64,000 bases of DNA from Aeromonas veronii. GTDB taxonomy: Bacteria; Pseudomonadota; Gammaproteobacteria; Enterobacterales; Aeromonadaceae. Position numbers and translations under genes: made by a program. How positions within the stretch are numbered: the stretch's first letter is position 1; each line of letters starts with the position of its first letter. The stretch is taken from assembly GCA_041319085.1 (NCBI GenBank), contig CP101033.1, forward strand, positions 3,808,501 to 3,872,500, in the 5' to 3' direction. Below are positions 42,894-51,649 of this stretch, in pieces. Under the pieces are notes generated by a model. It was not told where the DNA came from, searched no databases, and was given only the letters and a program-made list of their open reading frames with translations.

Positions 42894-43658
42894 TCAGTTG
42901 TCGATATTGGGGATCATGTCGTCGAAGCTCTGGTAGCCGCAGTCGGCCAGTTGCAGCGACATGGTGTAGGTCTTGGCGTGCTCCTGCTGGCCGATGGCGG
43001 GGCGGTTGAGCTTGATCTCCTGATGCCAATACTCCTTCATCCGGTCGATCAGCGCCATCGCCTCCCCCTCGTTGAGGTGCAGCTGGCAGAGCGCCATATA
43101 GTTGTTCGACTTGTGCATGTTCTCCACCAGATACTCCCCCAGCACTGACATTGCCTGCCGTGCCTGCTGACGGGCGAAACGGCTGTGCTGCTCGAAGCTG
43201 ATCCGCTCGCTGATCAGGAAGTGGTAACTGTTGTCGATACCGAGCTGCAGGATGCCGAGCTTCTCCAGCTTGCGCAGATAGAGGTAGCAAGAGGCATCGG
43301 TCAGGCCGTACTCCCGTTTCAGATCGATCAACGTCTTGTCGCGCCAGAAGATATTGGCGAGAAAGGCGTAAAGCCCCGGCTCGTTGTGAAACGCCTCGTC
43401 CTGCTCCTGGGTGAAGACGGCGCGGCGGCTCTGGGCATCCTGAGTGCGATCCAGCAACTCCTCGAACGAGAGCCCCACCAGATGGCAGATCTCCAGCAGA
43501 GTATCGAACGGCAGCGAGGGTTTATTCATCATCCGTTTCACGGTGGCGATGGAGACGCCCATCGCCTCCGCCAGCGTCTGATAGCGGATCCCCTTGTCGG
43601 TCAGGGTCTTCTTCAGGGTGTCGAGAATATTGTTGGCCAGGGTCTGGCTGTAGGTCAT
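42894..43658 (-). CDS. Helix-turn-helix transcriptional regulator
   Basis: The 254-aa protein has an N-terminal XRE-type helix-turn-helix (RYQTLAEAMGVSIATVKRMMNKPSLPFDTLLEICHLVGLSFEELL) at about 25-69. A larger C-terminal region of unknown type follows, with a second winged-helix-like part (LIDLKREYGLTDASCYLYLRKLEKLGILQLGIDNSYHFL). No family name could be assigned. AAGGAAGAG precedes the ATG. Its targets are unknown. Confidence 0.8.
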   Translation of the reverse strand: MTYSQTLANNILDTLKKTLTDKGIRYQTLAEAMGVSIATVKRMMNKPSLPFDTLLEICHLVGLSFEELLDRTQDAQSRRAVFTQEQDEAFHNEPGLYAFLANIFWRDKTLIDLKREYGLTDASCYLYLRKLEKLGILQLGIDNSYHFLISERISFEQHSRFARQQARQAMSVLGEYLVENMHKSNNYMALCQLHLNEGEAMALIDRMKEYWHQEIKLNRPAIGQQEHAKTYTMSLQLADCGYQSFDDMIPNIDN

Positions 43659-43889
43659 GCCACTCTTCCTTGTTATCGCACTTTCATTGCATGGTTATGC
43701 CAATTCAGCTTCTGACCTGCTTTTACCTTCAAGGCTCAGATATTGACACCGAAAAAACAGCCAAGAGAAAAAATCGCCGCATACTCCCGTGAGGACAGAC
43801 CAGTTGAACGTAGAGGTCGCAGAATATGACACCAGACAGTGCATATCTTTCAACCCGCAAACATTTTGCTAGTGCTGCATAGAACATCG

Positions 43890-44031
43890 CGCATAATCGG
43901 AACGTATCGAATTCAAGACCCTTCCTGGTTGAGAAATCGATTGTTTGCTTCCAAATTTTTATCTTTTAAACCGTAAGGTTTTTTCTCTTTCCTGGCATTG
44001 GGCGGCGCTGATAGCACCGCCCTTTTCTTTT
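43890..44031 (+). ncRNA. Candidate orphan small RNA
   Basis: A promoter-like CATAAT near 43892-43897 is followed by a U-rich, non-coding stretch and a clear Rho-independent terminator (43999-44031). No protein gene on the plus strand accounts for the terminator. The exact start is uncertain and no known RNA family was recognised. Confidence 0.3.
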
Positions 44032-44094
44032 CCCTGAAATCACTGGGCAGGTCAAGGGGCCCGGCGGCCAATGTGCGCAGATGCAAGCAGATGC

Positions 44095-44131
44095 AAAAAG
44101 GCCGCAGGTTTCACGCCTACGGCCCTTTTTG
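44095..44131 (-). terminator. Terminator of the PAS-GGDEF gene
   Basis: The inverted repeat AAAAAGGCCG / CGGCCCTTTTT, with one unpaired position and an inner loop, lies 27 bp past the stop and is followed on the minus strand by TTTTTGC. Confidence 0.8.
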
Positions 44132-44157
44132 CTGCTCTTTTTCCGTACTCTGCACCG

Positions 44158-45156
44158 TTAGCAGATCTGGTCTTTGCCCAGTTGCTTGGCCTGATAGAGC
44201 GCCCGATCGGCGCGCACCATCAGGCTCTCCTTCTGCTCCCCCTGCTGATACTCCGCCAGCCCGAAGCTCATGGTAGCGGGAGCGTGGGGGCAGATGGGCT
44301 CGCTCGCCATCAATGCCTGCACCTTGCTCGCCACTACCAACGCATCCTCGCGGCCGGTATTGGGCAGCAGCACCATAAACTCGTCACCGCCCCAGCGGGC
44401 CAGCAGATCGATCTCGCGGATATGGCGGCGCACCAGCGCTACTATGTTGATCAGGGTCTGATCCCCGGCGTTGTGGCCATAGTAGTCATTGATCTGCTTG
44501 AAGTTGTCCACATCCATGGCGATCACCGTAAAAGGCTGATGGAAGCGGCGGGCCCGATCGCACTCCAGCTGCAACGCCCGCTCCAACCGATAACGGTTGG
44601 CTGCACCGGTCAGGGCATCGGTCTCTGCCAGCTGACGATTCTCTTCTGCCTTCTGTTGCAGTACTTCGTTGAGTCGCACCAGTTCGGCGGTGCGCTCGGC
44701 CACCAGCTGCTCCAGCGACTGATTGTGCCGCTCCAGCTGCTCCAGCAACAACTTGCTGGCGTGGATATCGCGATGGGCGCCGATCATCCGCGCCACAGAC
44801 CCATCGGGATTGCGCTCAATGATGTGGCCGCAATCCTCAATCCAGAGGTAACTGCCATCGCGGGTGCGGCAACGATACTCGGCGCGATATTCGTGGGTGC
44901 TGCCGCTCAGGCAGAGATCGAACTTCGCCATCACCCCAGCCAGGTCGTCGGGGTGGATCACGTTCTCCCAGGTGAAGACGGTATTGCCGAGGGAATGGGG
45001 CTCGTAACCCAGCATCCGGTACCAACCTGGGTTGCGATAGACAAAACCGGTATTGGCATGCCAATCCCAGATGCCATCGCTGATCACCTCCAGAATGCCG
45101 TGCACCACGGCTTCGCTGACATCCGAGATCCTGATCGTGTCACTGTCCTGCAGCAT
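44158..45156 (-). CDS. PAS-GGDEF diguanylate cyclase
   Basis: The 332-aa protein has a PAS domain with PAC extension (ISDGIWDWHANTGFVYRNPGWYRMLGY, EYRCRTRDGSYLWIEDCGHIIERNPDG, MIGAHRDI), a coiled coil (LLEQLERHNQSLEQLVAERTAELVRLNEVLQQKAEENRQL) and a GGDEF domain with DALTGAANRYRLERAL and active RWGGDEF. The RxxD inhibitory site (REID) is present five residues before GGDEF, so feedback inhibition by c-di-GMP is expected. The ATG at 45156 with GAGGG upstream is preferred; a GTG at 45237 would add 27 residues. It has no membrane segment. Confidence 0.9.
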   Translation of the reverse strand: MLQDSDTIRISDVSEAVVHGILEVISDGIWDWHANTGFVYRNPGWYRMLGYEPHSLGNTVFTWENVIHPDDLAGVMAKFDLCLSGSTHEYRAEYRCRTRDGSYLWIEDCGHIIERNPDGSVARMIGAHRDIHASKLLLEQLERHNQSLEQLVAERTAELVRLNEVLQQKAEENRQLAETDALTGAANRYRLERALQLECDRARRFHQPFTVIAMDVDNFKQINDYYGHNAGDQTLINIVALVRRHIREIDLLARWGGDEFMVLLPNTGREDALVVASKVQALMASEPICPHAPATMSFGLAEYQQGEQKESLMVRADRALYQAKQLGKDQIC

Positions 45157-45449
45157 AGCGGCTATCCCTCTTCTATCCCGCGCCACCACGGGGAATCGCT
45201 CTGTTGTCGTGAGGAGTTCACCTTGGCATATCGCCACAAATCTGTCAGCCAGAACCCCACAGCACCACCATTTCCCCGGTTATCGGCCACTCACGACGCA
45301 GGCTGAATCAGGGTGGCTATAAGTGTGGCGCAAGCGCGCCCCATTTACCGGATTTAACTCACGATTCAGTCATTTGGGGGATGGGATTATCAGGCGGAGC
45401 AAGAGGGGTGACCAAGTACAGCATATTGTGCCAATCCGATCCCCTCACC

Positions 45450-45476
45450 CTACCCTCTCCCAGAGGGAGAGGGGAT
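45450..45476. repeat. REP-like palindrome
   Basis: CCCTCTCCC / GGGAGAGGG forms a compact palindrome within CCCTCACCCTACCCTCTCCCAGAGGGAGAGGGGATC. Similar sequences are scattered in many proteobacterial genomes as extragenic palindromes. Confidence 0.6.
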
Positions 45477-45537
45477 CAAGCAGCATCGGGCAGATGGCAT
45501 TGGCAATCGCGTGTAAATTCGAGATATAGCCACGGGG

Positions 45538-45936
45538 CCAAACCTCCCTTCTCCCGTTTATTAGAAAAGGAGGAGAAGGGTCGGGGATGAGGGGGAGGAA
45601 AAAAGAGATTACGCAGTAAACGTTGGGCTTCGCTACGCTCAACCACAACCTACACCATCGGTAGGTTGGTGCTGAGCCTGCGAAGCCCAACATACTCGAT
45701 TACCCAATTACGCGATCGTCCGATTACGCTTCGCTAATCGAACCTACACATGCCCGATAAAGCAGTGATGCGAAATATATCAAAAGAAGCCAAATCTCCC
45801 TTCTCCCCTTGCGGGAGAAGGGTCGGGGATGAGGGGGAGGAAAAAGAGATTTTACGGTAAACGTTGGGCTTCGCTACGCTCAGCCACAACCTACACCATC
45901 GGTAGGTTGGTGCTGAGCCTGCGGAGCCCAACATAC
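45538..45936. repeat. Two copies of a 150-bp extragenic repeat block
   Basis: Copy A (45538-45695) and copy B (45790-45936) share a CTCCCTTCTCCC...GGAGAAGGGTCGGGGATGAGGGGGAGGAAAAA module followed by CGTTGGGCTTCGCTACGCTCA...CCATCGGTAGGTTGGTGCTGAGCCTGC...AGCCCAACATAC. Each carries inverted repeats. Such blocks are typical dispersed extragenic repeats; no gene is encoded. Confidence 0.85.
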
Positions 45937-45969
45937 GAGATTTACTCATTTAAAGCTTGGATATACACA

Positions 45970-48042
45970 TTATTTAAAATCCCCTCCCAACCTCTGTGCC
46001 AATCCGGAATAACGCTCGGTCTTTTTCCGCACCGCTTGGGCCAGCAGGGCACGATCGCCGTAGAGATCGAGCTGCGCCTTGGCGCGGGTGATGCCGGTGT
46101 AGACCAGCTCGCGGGTCAGCAGCGGGCTGGGGCTGTCGGGCAGCACCAGCACGGTATGGGCAAACTCCGAACCCTGGGATTTGTGGATGGTCATGGCGTA
46201 GACCGTCTCGTGGGGTGGCAAGCGGCTGGGCAACAGGGCACGCAAGGTGCCGTCCGGCTGCTCAAACCATACCTTGAGCCGCCCACTTTCATCGGGCAGG
46301 CAGAGCCCCATATCGCCGTTGTAGAGGCCGACCCCGTGGTCGTTGCGCACCACCATCACCGGGCGACCGGCATACCAGTCGCCATCGCGGGCAATGAGGC
46401 CAGCCCGTGACAGGGCCAGTTCGAGCCGCTCGTTAAGCCCCAGCACGCCGAACGGGCCATCGCGCAGGGCGCAGAGGATCTGGAAGCTGTTGAATGCCTT
46501 GAATACGGCGGCGGGCGCTTCCCCCGCGCGGGCCGCCTTCAGATAGCTGCCGTAACCGGCAACCCCCTGGGCAATCAGGGCATCGTAGGCCTCCCCCGCC
46601 CAGGGGTGCAGGCTGATATCGGCGAATCCTGCGCCCCAGACTGATTCCACTGCCGTGGCATCGCCGCTGTTGCAGGCGCATGCCAGCTGGCCGATGCCCG
46701 AATGCTGATCAAAGCGCCAGCTCTTGGCCAGCAAACAGAGGCTGTCGCGCACCGGAGCCCCTGCGGGCGAGCCCTGCAAACGGTAGCCGGTCTGGCGGGA
46801 GAGCCACTCCGCCTGCGCCGGGCTGATGCCCTGTTCGATAAAGCTGCAGATATCGCCGAGCACGGCCCCCGCCTCCACCGAGGCGAGCTGATCCTTGTCG
46901 CCGAGCAGGATCAGGCGGGCGTGGCTTGGCAACGCATCGAGCAGGCGCGCCATCATCGGCAGGTCGACCATGGAGGCCTCATCCACCACCAGCAAGTCAA
47001 GGTGCAGCGGGTTGCCCGCGTGGTGGCGGAACTGGCTGCGCCCCGGAATGACCCCGAGCAGCCGGTGCAGTGTGCCCGCTTCGGTGGGGATCGCCTCCAC
47101 CCACTCGGGGGGCAGATCGAGGGCCTGCAGGGCAGAGCCGATACTCTCGGTGAGGCGCGCCGCCGCCTTGCCGGTGGGGGCCACCAGCCGGATTGCCGGG
47201 GCCTTGCCCGCTTGCAGGCCGGTCTCCACCAGAATGGCGAGCAGTTTGGCGACCGTGGTGGTCTTGCCGGTGCCGGGGCCGCCGGAGATCACCGCAAAGG
47301 GGCGCGCCGCCGCCGTGGCCGCCGCCAGCTTCTGGCCGTTGCAGCAGAGCGCCTCGGGCACCAGCGCATCCAGCTTGCTCAAGTCGCTCGCCGCCTGCGC
47401 ACTGGCGAGCAGCGCCTCGATGGCGGGCCAATCCACTTCATTGGGGAACACCAGATCCAGATACTTTTCGATAAAGTGGCGGGCCGAGAAGTCGGGGGCG
47501 AGGCGGGCCTTGAGCAGCGCCGCGAACACCAACCCGTAGTCGCGGGCAAACAGCCGCGACAGGGCGGGAGCAATCTCCGGCCATTCGGCGCGTTCACTCA
47601 ACGCGCGCAGATGGCGGGCCACCCCCAGCTCAAAGTCGTGGTAACGAGTGAGGTAGAGCCGCCCGTGCCACAGCCGCAGCGGCCAGCGCGGGGCGAGCCC
47701 CTCATCCTGCTCGGTTCCAACCAAGGGACTAGCCGCAAACAGAGCGGGCCAGCGGGCAGGATCCGCCAGATCAGCCAGCAGATCCCGGCTCTGCTGGGGA
47801 TCCAGCCCGAACGGGCGCAGGGATCCGGCAGTCAACATTTCAAGCGGCAAACAGACATGACCACGCCCCAGCTCGAAGCAGGTGAGCGCCGCCCCCAGCA
47901 CCAGCTCGGGGCTGCCGCCAAGGTCTGCCACCAGCCTGGCAAATTGCAGATCCAGCTGGCGGATGCGGCCAGCCAGCGCCAGTGTTTTCAACCGTTCAAC
48001 CATCATTGTGCTGGTTGCGGTGCTGATCATGATGCCGCTCAT
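45970..48042 (-). CDS. recD: Exodeoxyribonuclease V alpha subunit RecD
   Basis: RecD is the 5'-3' helicase of RecBCD. The 690-aa product has Walker A VISGGPGTGKTTTVAKLLA at about 250, DLLVVDEASMVDLPMMARLL (Walker B region), and the C-terminal AMTIHKSQGSEFAHTVLVLP and LVYTGITRAKAQLDLYG motifs of superfamily 1 helicases. It is longer than E. coli RecD (608). Its ATG overlaps the TGA of recB (ATGA), so translation is coupled. Confidence 0.95.
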   Translation of the reverse strand: MSGIMISTATSTMMVERLKTLALAGRIRQLDLQFARLVADLGGSPELVLGAALTCFELGRGHVCLPLEMLTAGSLRPFGLDPQQSRDLLADLADPARWPALFAASPLVGTEQDEGLAPRWPLRLWHGRLYLTRYHDFELGVARHLRALSERAEWPEIAPALSRLFARDYGLVFAALLKARLAPDFSARHFIEKYLDLVFPNEVDWPAIEALLASAQAASDLSKLDALVPEALCCNGQKLAAATAAARPFAVISGGPGTGKTTTVAKLLAILVETGLQAGKAPAIRLVAPTGKAAARLTESIGSALQALDLPPEWVEAIPTEAGTLHRLLGVIPGRSQFRHHAGNPLHLDLLVVDEASMVDLPMMARLLDALPSHARLILLGDKDQLASVEAGAVLGDICSFIEQGISPAQAEWLSRQTGYRLQGSPAGAPVRDSLCLLAKSWRFDQHSGIGQLACACNSGDATAVESVWGAGFADISLHPWAGEAYDALIAQGVAGYGSYLKAARAGEAPAAVFKAFNSFQILCALRDGPFGVLGLNERLELALSRAGLIARDGDWYAGRPVMVVRNDHGVGLYNGDMGLCLPDESGRLKVWFEQPDGTLRALLPSRLPPHETVYAMTIHKSQGSEFAHTVLVLPDSPSPLLTRELVYTGITRAKAQLDLYGDRALLAQAVRKKTERYSGLAQRLGGDFK

Positions 48043-51000
48043 GCTTCTACCTCGTTCAATGCTTGGGATCCCGCAGCTGGCAGCTCACTACCTTCGCGAA
48101 ACAACTTATCCAGCCCCAGCACCAGTTCACGGCTCGGGCGGGTATGGAAAATTCCCCCCTGCGGCATGCCACGCAGGAACAGATAGAAAACGCCGCCAAA
48201 ATGCTGCTCGAAGTCGTAACCCGGCAGGCGCAGGGTGAGCAGCCGGTGCAGCGCCAGCGAGTAGAGCTGGTATTGCAGGTCGTAGCGGTGCTCGGCCATC
48301 GCCCGCTCCAGCGCCGGACGGCTGTAGTCGGCGGGGCTCATGCCGAGGTGGTTCGATTTGTAGTCGAGCAGATACCAGCGCCCCTGCCACTCGAACACCA
48401 GGTCGATAAAGCCCTTGAGCATCCCCTGCACGGTGGCAAAGCTGAGCGGCTTGTTGCCCCGCGACAGCGGGTCGTGCTGCTGGCAGAGGGCCGTCAGCGT
48501 CAGCGCCGTCACCCGCCCCATGGGCAGGAAGAACTCCAGCTCCACCTGTTTGCGCTCGGGGGCCAGATCCCGCAGCCGCACCGGCTCGCCAAAGCCCGTT
48601 TCCAGCGGGGTATCCAGCACCGCTTCGACCTGCTGTTGCAGCACGGGAGCCCAGCTCTCGTCGAAACCGTCTTGCAGCAACAAGCTGGCGATATGCTCTG
48701 CCAGCGGCTCGCCAGCGGCACTCTGAAAGTCGATGGTCTCGAACAGGCTGTGCAGCAAGGTGCCGGGACGTGCCCCTTTCGGGAAGGTAAAGATGGAGGG
48801 CTGGGGTGCCTCCTCCGGTTGCTCGGAAGCCAATGCAGCCGCCTCGGTGACTACCTCGTCATCGAAACCGGGGTTGGCAAGCACGCCCTTGCTGTGACCG
48901 TGGCCCTGCGCCGCCAGCCCGGAGTAGGAGCTGATCCACCAGTCCCGCTCGAGGGAACAGCTAAAGTGGCGCACCTGCGGCTCGCCCAGCAGCTCCTCCT
49001 CTGGCGGCAGCGGGGCCGGACGAGTGAGCGAGGGCTCACCGACGGCCACCCCGGGCAGCGCCTGTGCCAGCTCGGTGAGGGCGGTCGCCAGCGTTTGCGC
49101 ATCCCCCTCTTCCCCCTTTTGCAGCAGGTAGCCGATGGCGGTGTGGTGCAGCTCTGTCTTCTCCGACTTGCCGTTGCCCGAGCGTACCGGGGCCAGCCCC
49201 AGCCAGGTGGCGTAGACGCCCCGGGTCAGCGCCACGTAGAGCAGCCGCAAATCTTCGGCGAGGCGCTCCCTGTCCGCTTCGGCGAGCGACGAGTCGGCGC
49301 CGGTGAGATCGAGAATGGTGCGATTGCCCGCCTCATCCGCCTCGTGATAGAGCGGGGTCTTGGCGGTTCTGTGGCTGCAGATAAAGGGCAGAAACACCAG
49401 CGGATACTCCAGCCCCTTGGATTTGTGGATGGTGACGATCTGCACCAATTTCCGCTCGGATTCGAGGCGCAGTACCTGCTCCGCATCCTGGCCGTTGGGG
49501 CGGCTCACCGCCTCCCCCAGCCAGCGCAGCAGGGCATATTCCCCGTCCAGCTCGCTGCTCACCTGTTGCAGCAGCTCGCCGAGATGGAGGAAGTTGGTCA
49601 GCCGCCGCTCGCCGTAGGGGCTCGCCAAAAGCGAAGAGGCAAGATTGCGCCGGTGCAGCAGGGCCCGCAGCATCGCCAGCACGCCACGGCGGTGCCAGAT
49701 CTTGCGGTACTCTATAAACTCCTGCACCGCGCTCTCCCACGCCCGCTCGTCCGAGGCCAGCCCATCGAGTGCTTTGGCATCCAGATCAAACAGGCCGGTG
49801 GCGAGCGCCGCCCGCAGGCTGCGCTCCTCGCTCGGGTTCTGGCAGGCGTGCAGGATTAACAGGATCTCGCGCGCTTCCACCTGCTCCAGCACGCTCTCGC
49901 GGTTCGACAGATAGACGGAGGCGATGGCGAGGCGCGCCAGCTCCTGCTGCACCAGCTTGCCCTCGGCGCCGGTACGTACCAGCACGGCGATATCCCCGGC
50001 CTTCACCGCCTTGTCACCGATCAGCGCCTTGCCCTCGCTGGCCAGGGTCAGCAGGCGGTGGATCTCGGCGGCGGTGGCGCGGGCCATCTTGCTCTGGTAA
50101 TCCCCCAGATTGAAGGTGGGCTGGCCGGTCAGCTGCCAGCAGTGGAGCACGGGTGCGGTGGCGCCATCGAGCACCAGCGCCTTGCTCTTGCCCTGTGCCT
50201 CCACCGGCAGGAAGGGGATATCCGCTTCGTAGATAAAGGGATCCTTGGCCCGCTCGAACAGGCCATTGACCGCCCCCACCAGCGCACTGCTGGAGCGCCA
50301 GTTGCGCCCGAGGGTGTAGTGGGCGCTCACATTTCGCCGCGCCTGAATGTAGGTAAAGATGTCGGCGCCGCGAAAGCCGTAGATGGCCTGCTTGGGGTCA
50401 CCGATCATCAACAGCGCCGTGTCTGTGTGGCCGCCGTAAAGCCGATGGAAGATGCGGTACTGCTGGGGGTCGGTATCCTGAAATTCATCGATCATCGCCA
50501 CCCGATAAGTGGTGCGAATGCGCTCGCAGAGCCGCTCGCCCAAGCTGGAACCGAGCGCCCCGTCGAGGTCTTTGAGCAGGTCATCGAACGAGAGCTGATG
50601 GGCCTGACGCTTGCTCGCCTGCATCCGGCTACGCACTACTTTGGCCGCCCGTTGCAGGATCAGATCGCGAATACCGGGAGGGCTGGCCAGCAGCTGGTCG
50701 ATCTGGCTGAACAGCGGCAGGGTCGGTAATGCCTTCCCCTTGCTCAGCTTGGCCTCCAGGGTTTCCTGGCCGAAGCGCTCGAGATCCTTGGGCAGCGCGT
50801 AGCCGCTCGTCTCGTCCTGTGCCCAGTCGCCTATCTTGGCGAGCCAGCCTTCGTAGTTCTTGCCGGTATAGAGCTTGATTTGCCCTTCTGTCTGGCGGCG
50901 GATCTCGTCCGTCTGCGCCAGCCACTCGCTCTTCACCGCTGCGATGCGATTCATGGCCGCCTGATGGCGGGCGGCGAGGGTCTCGTCCCCCAACGCGGGG

Positions 51001-51647
51001 TGGATCTCCAGCTCACTGTTGTCGAGCCAGCTACCCATCTCCCGCAGCAGGGCGGCGGGACTCGGCCAGAACGTGCGCACGACGCTGGCGAGGGTTTTAT
51101 CCACCGGATAGAACTCGGCGCGCCAGTAGTCGCTCACCGCCTGCAGCCGAAGCTGGCTGTCGTCGGTGAGAAATTCGGTCTCGAAGAGGGCGCCCGACTC
51201 GAAGGCGTTCTGCTTGAGCATCCGCTGGCAGAAGCCGTGGATGGTAAAGACTGCCGCCTCGTCCATCTGCCGCTCGGCGGCCAGCAGGCGGCGGGCCGCC
51301 AGCTCGTGATCCTCCACCTCGACCAGCAGCTGGGCCAGCAGGGCATCATTGCTATGGCCGCGCATAAAGGCCAATCGTGCCTCGTGGATGCGGCCGCGGA
51401 TCCGCCCGCGCAGCTCGGCGGTGGCCGCTTCGGTAAAGGTCACCACCAGGATCTCGGTCACCGAGAGCGGCCGCTCGTGGGCGCTCGGCTGACCGGCATC
51501 GGCGCCCTCCTCTATCAGCGGGCCGTGGCCCAGCAGCAGGCGCAGGTAGAGACCGGCGATGGTGTAGGTCTTGCCGGTACCGGCGGAGGCTTCGATCAGT
51601 CGTTCACCATGGAGGGGAAAACACAGGGTATTGAGCGGGTTAGCCAT
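48039..51647 (-). CDS. recB: Exodeoxyribonuclease V beta subunit RecB
   Basis: RecB has the 3'-5' helicase and the nuclease of RecBCD. The 1202-aa protein starts with Walker A LIEASAGTGKTYTIAGLYLRLL at about 17-38. It has the UvrD-like MIDEFQDTDPQQYRIF and ALLMIGDPKQAIYGFRGADIF motifs and IVTIHKSKGLEYPLVFLPF. The C-terminal nuclease motif LVFEWQGRWYLLDYKSNHLG retains the catalytic Asp/Lys (DYK). It starts 2 bp after the recC stop. Confidence 0.96.
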   Translation of the reverse strand: MANPLNTLCFPLHGERLIEASAGTGKTYTIAGLYLRLLLGHGPLIEEGADAGQPSAHERPLSVTEILVVTFTEAATAELRGRIRGRIHEARLAFMRGHSNDALLAQLLVEVEDHELAARRLLAAERQMDEAAVFTIHGFCQRMLKQNAFESGALFETEFLTDDSQLRLQAVSDYWRAEFYPVDKTLASVVRTFWPSPAALLREMGSWLDNSELEIHPALGDETLAARHQAAMNRIAAVKSEWLAQTDEIRRQTEGQIKLYTGKNYEGWLAKIGDWAQDETSGYALPKDLERFGQETLEAKLSKGKALPTLPLFSQIDQLLASPPGIRDLILQRAAKVVRSRMQASKRQAHQLSFDDLLKDLDGALGSSLGERLCERIRTTYRVAMIDEFQDTDPQQYRIFHRLYGGHTDTALLMIGDPKQAIYGFRGADIFTYIQARRNVSAHYTLGRNWRSSSALVGAVNGLFERAKDPFIYEADIPFLPVEAQGKSKALVLDGATAPVLHCWQLTGQPTFNLGDYQSKMARATAAEIHRLLTLASEGKALIGDKAVKAGDIAVLVRTGAEGKLVQQELARLAIASVYLSNRESVLEQVEAREILLILHACQNPSEERSLRAALATGLFDLDAKALDGLASDERAWESAVQEFIEYRKIWHRRGVLAMLRALLHRRNLASSLLASPYGERRLTNFLHLGELLQQVSSELDGEYALLRWLGEAVSRPNGQDAEQVLRLESERKLVQIVTIHKSKGLEYPLVFLPFICSHRTAKTPLYHEADEAGNRTILDLTGADSSLAEADRERLAEDLRLLYVALTRGVYATWLGLAPVRSGNGKSEKTELHHTAIGYLLQKGEEGDAQTLATALTELAQALPGVAVGEPSLTRPAPLPPEEELLGEPQVRHFSCSLERDWWISSYSGLAAQGHGHSKGVLANPGFDDEVVTEAAALASEQPEEAPQPSIFTFPKGARPGTLLHSLFETIDFQSAAGEPLAEHIASLLLQDGFDESWAPVLQQQVEAVLDTPLETGFGEPVRLRDLAPERKQVELEFFLPMGRVTALTLTALCQQHDPLSRGNKPLSFATVQGMLKGFIDLVFEWQGRWYLLDYKSNHLGMSPADYSRPALERAMAEHRYDLQYQLYSLALHRLLTLRLPGYDFEQHFGGVFYLFLRGMPQGGIFHTRPSRELVLGLDKLFREGSELPAAGSQALNEVEA

Positions 51648-51649
51648 GA

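Larger units (their letters stand above)
43659..44157. other. 500-bp intergenic region with terminators
   Basis: No credible protein gene. The DNA contains two hairpin terminators: GGGCGG..GCT / AGC..CCGCCC with TTTTCTTTT at 43999-44031 (plus) and the inverted repeat at 44095-44131 closing the PAS-GGDEF gene (minus). The first has no gene upstream of it on the plus strand, which hints at a small RNA in about 43890-44031. Confidence 0.5.
45157..45969. other. Intergenic region between the PAS-GGDEF gene and recD
   Basis: About 800 bp without a protein gene. It is filled from 45440 onward with REP-like palindromes and the duplicated block. The part before 45440 is presumably the promoter region of the cyclase; nothing more specific was seen. 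Confidence 0.6.
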
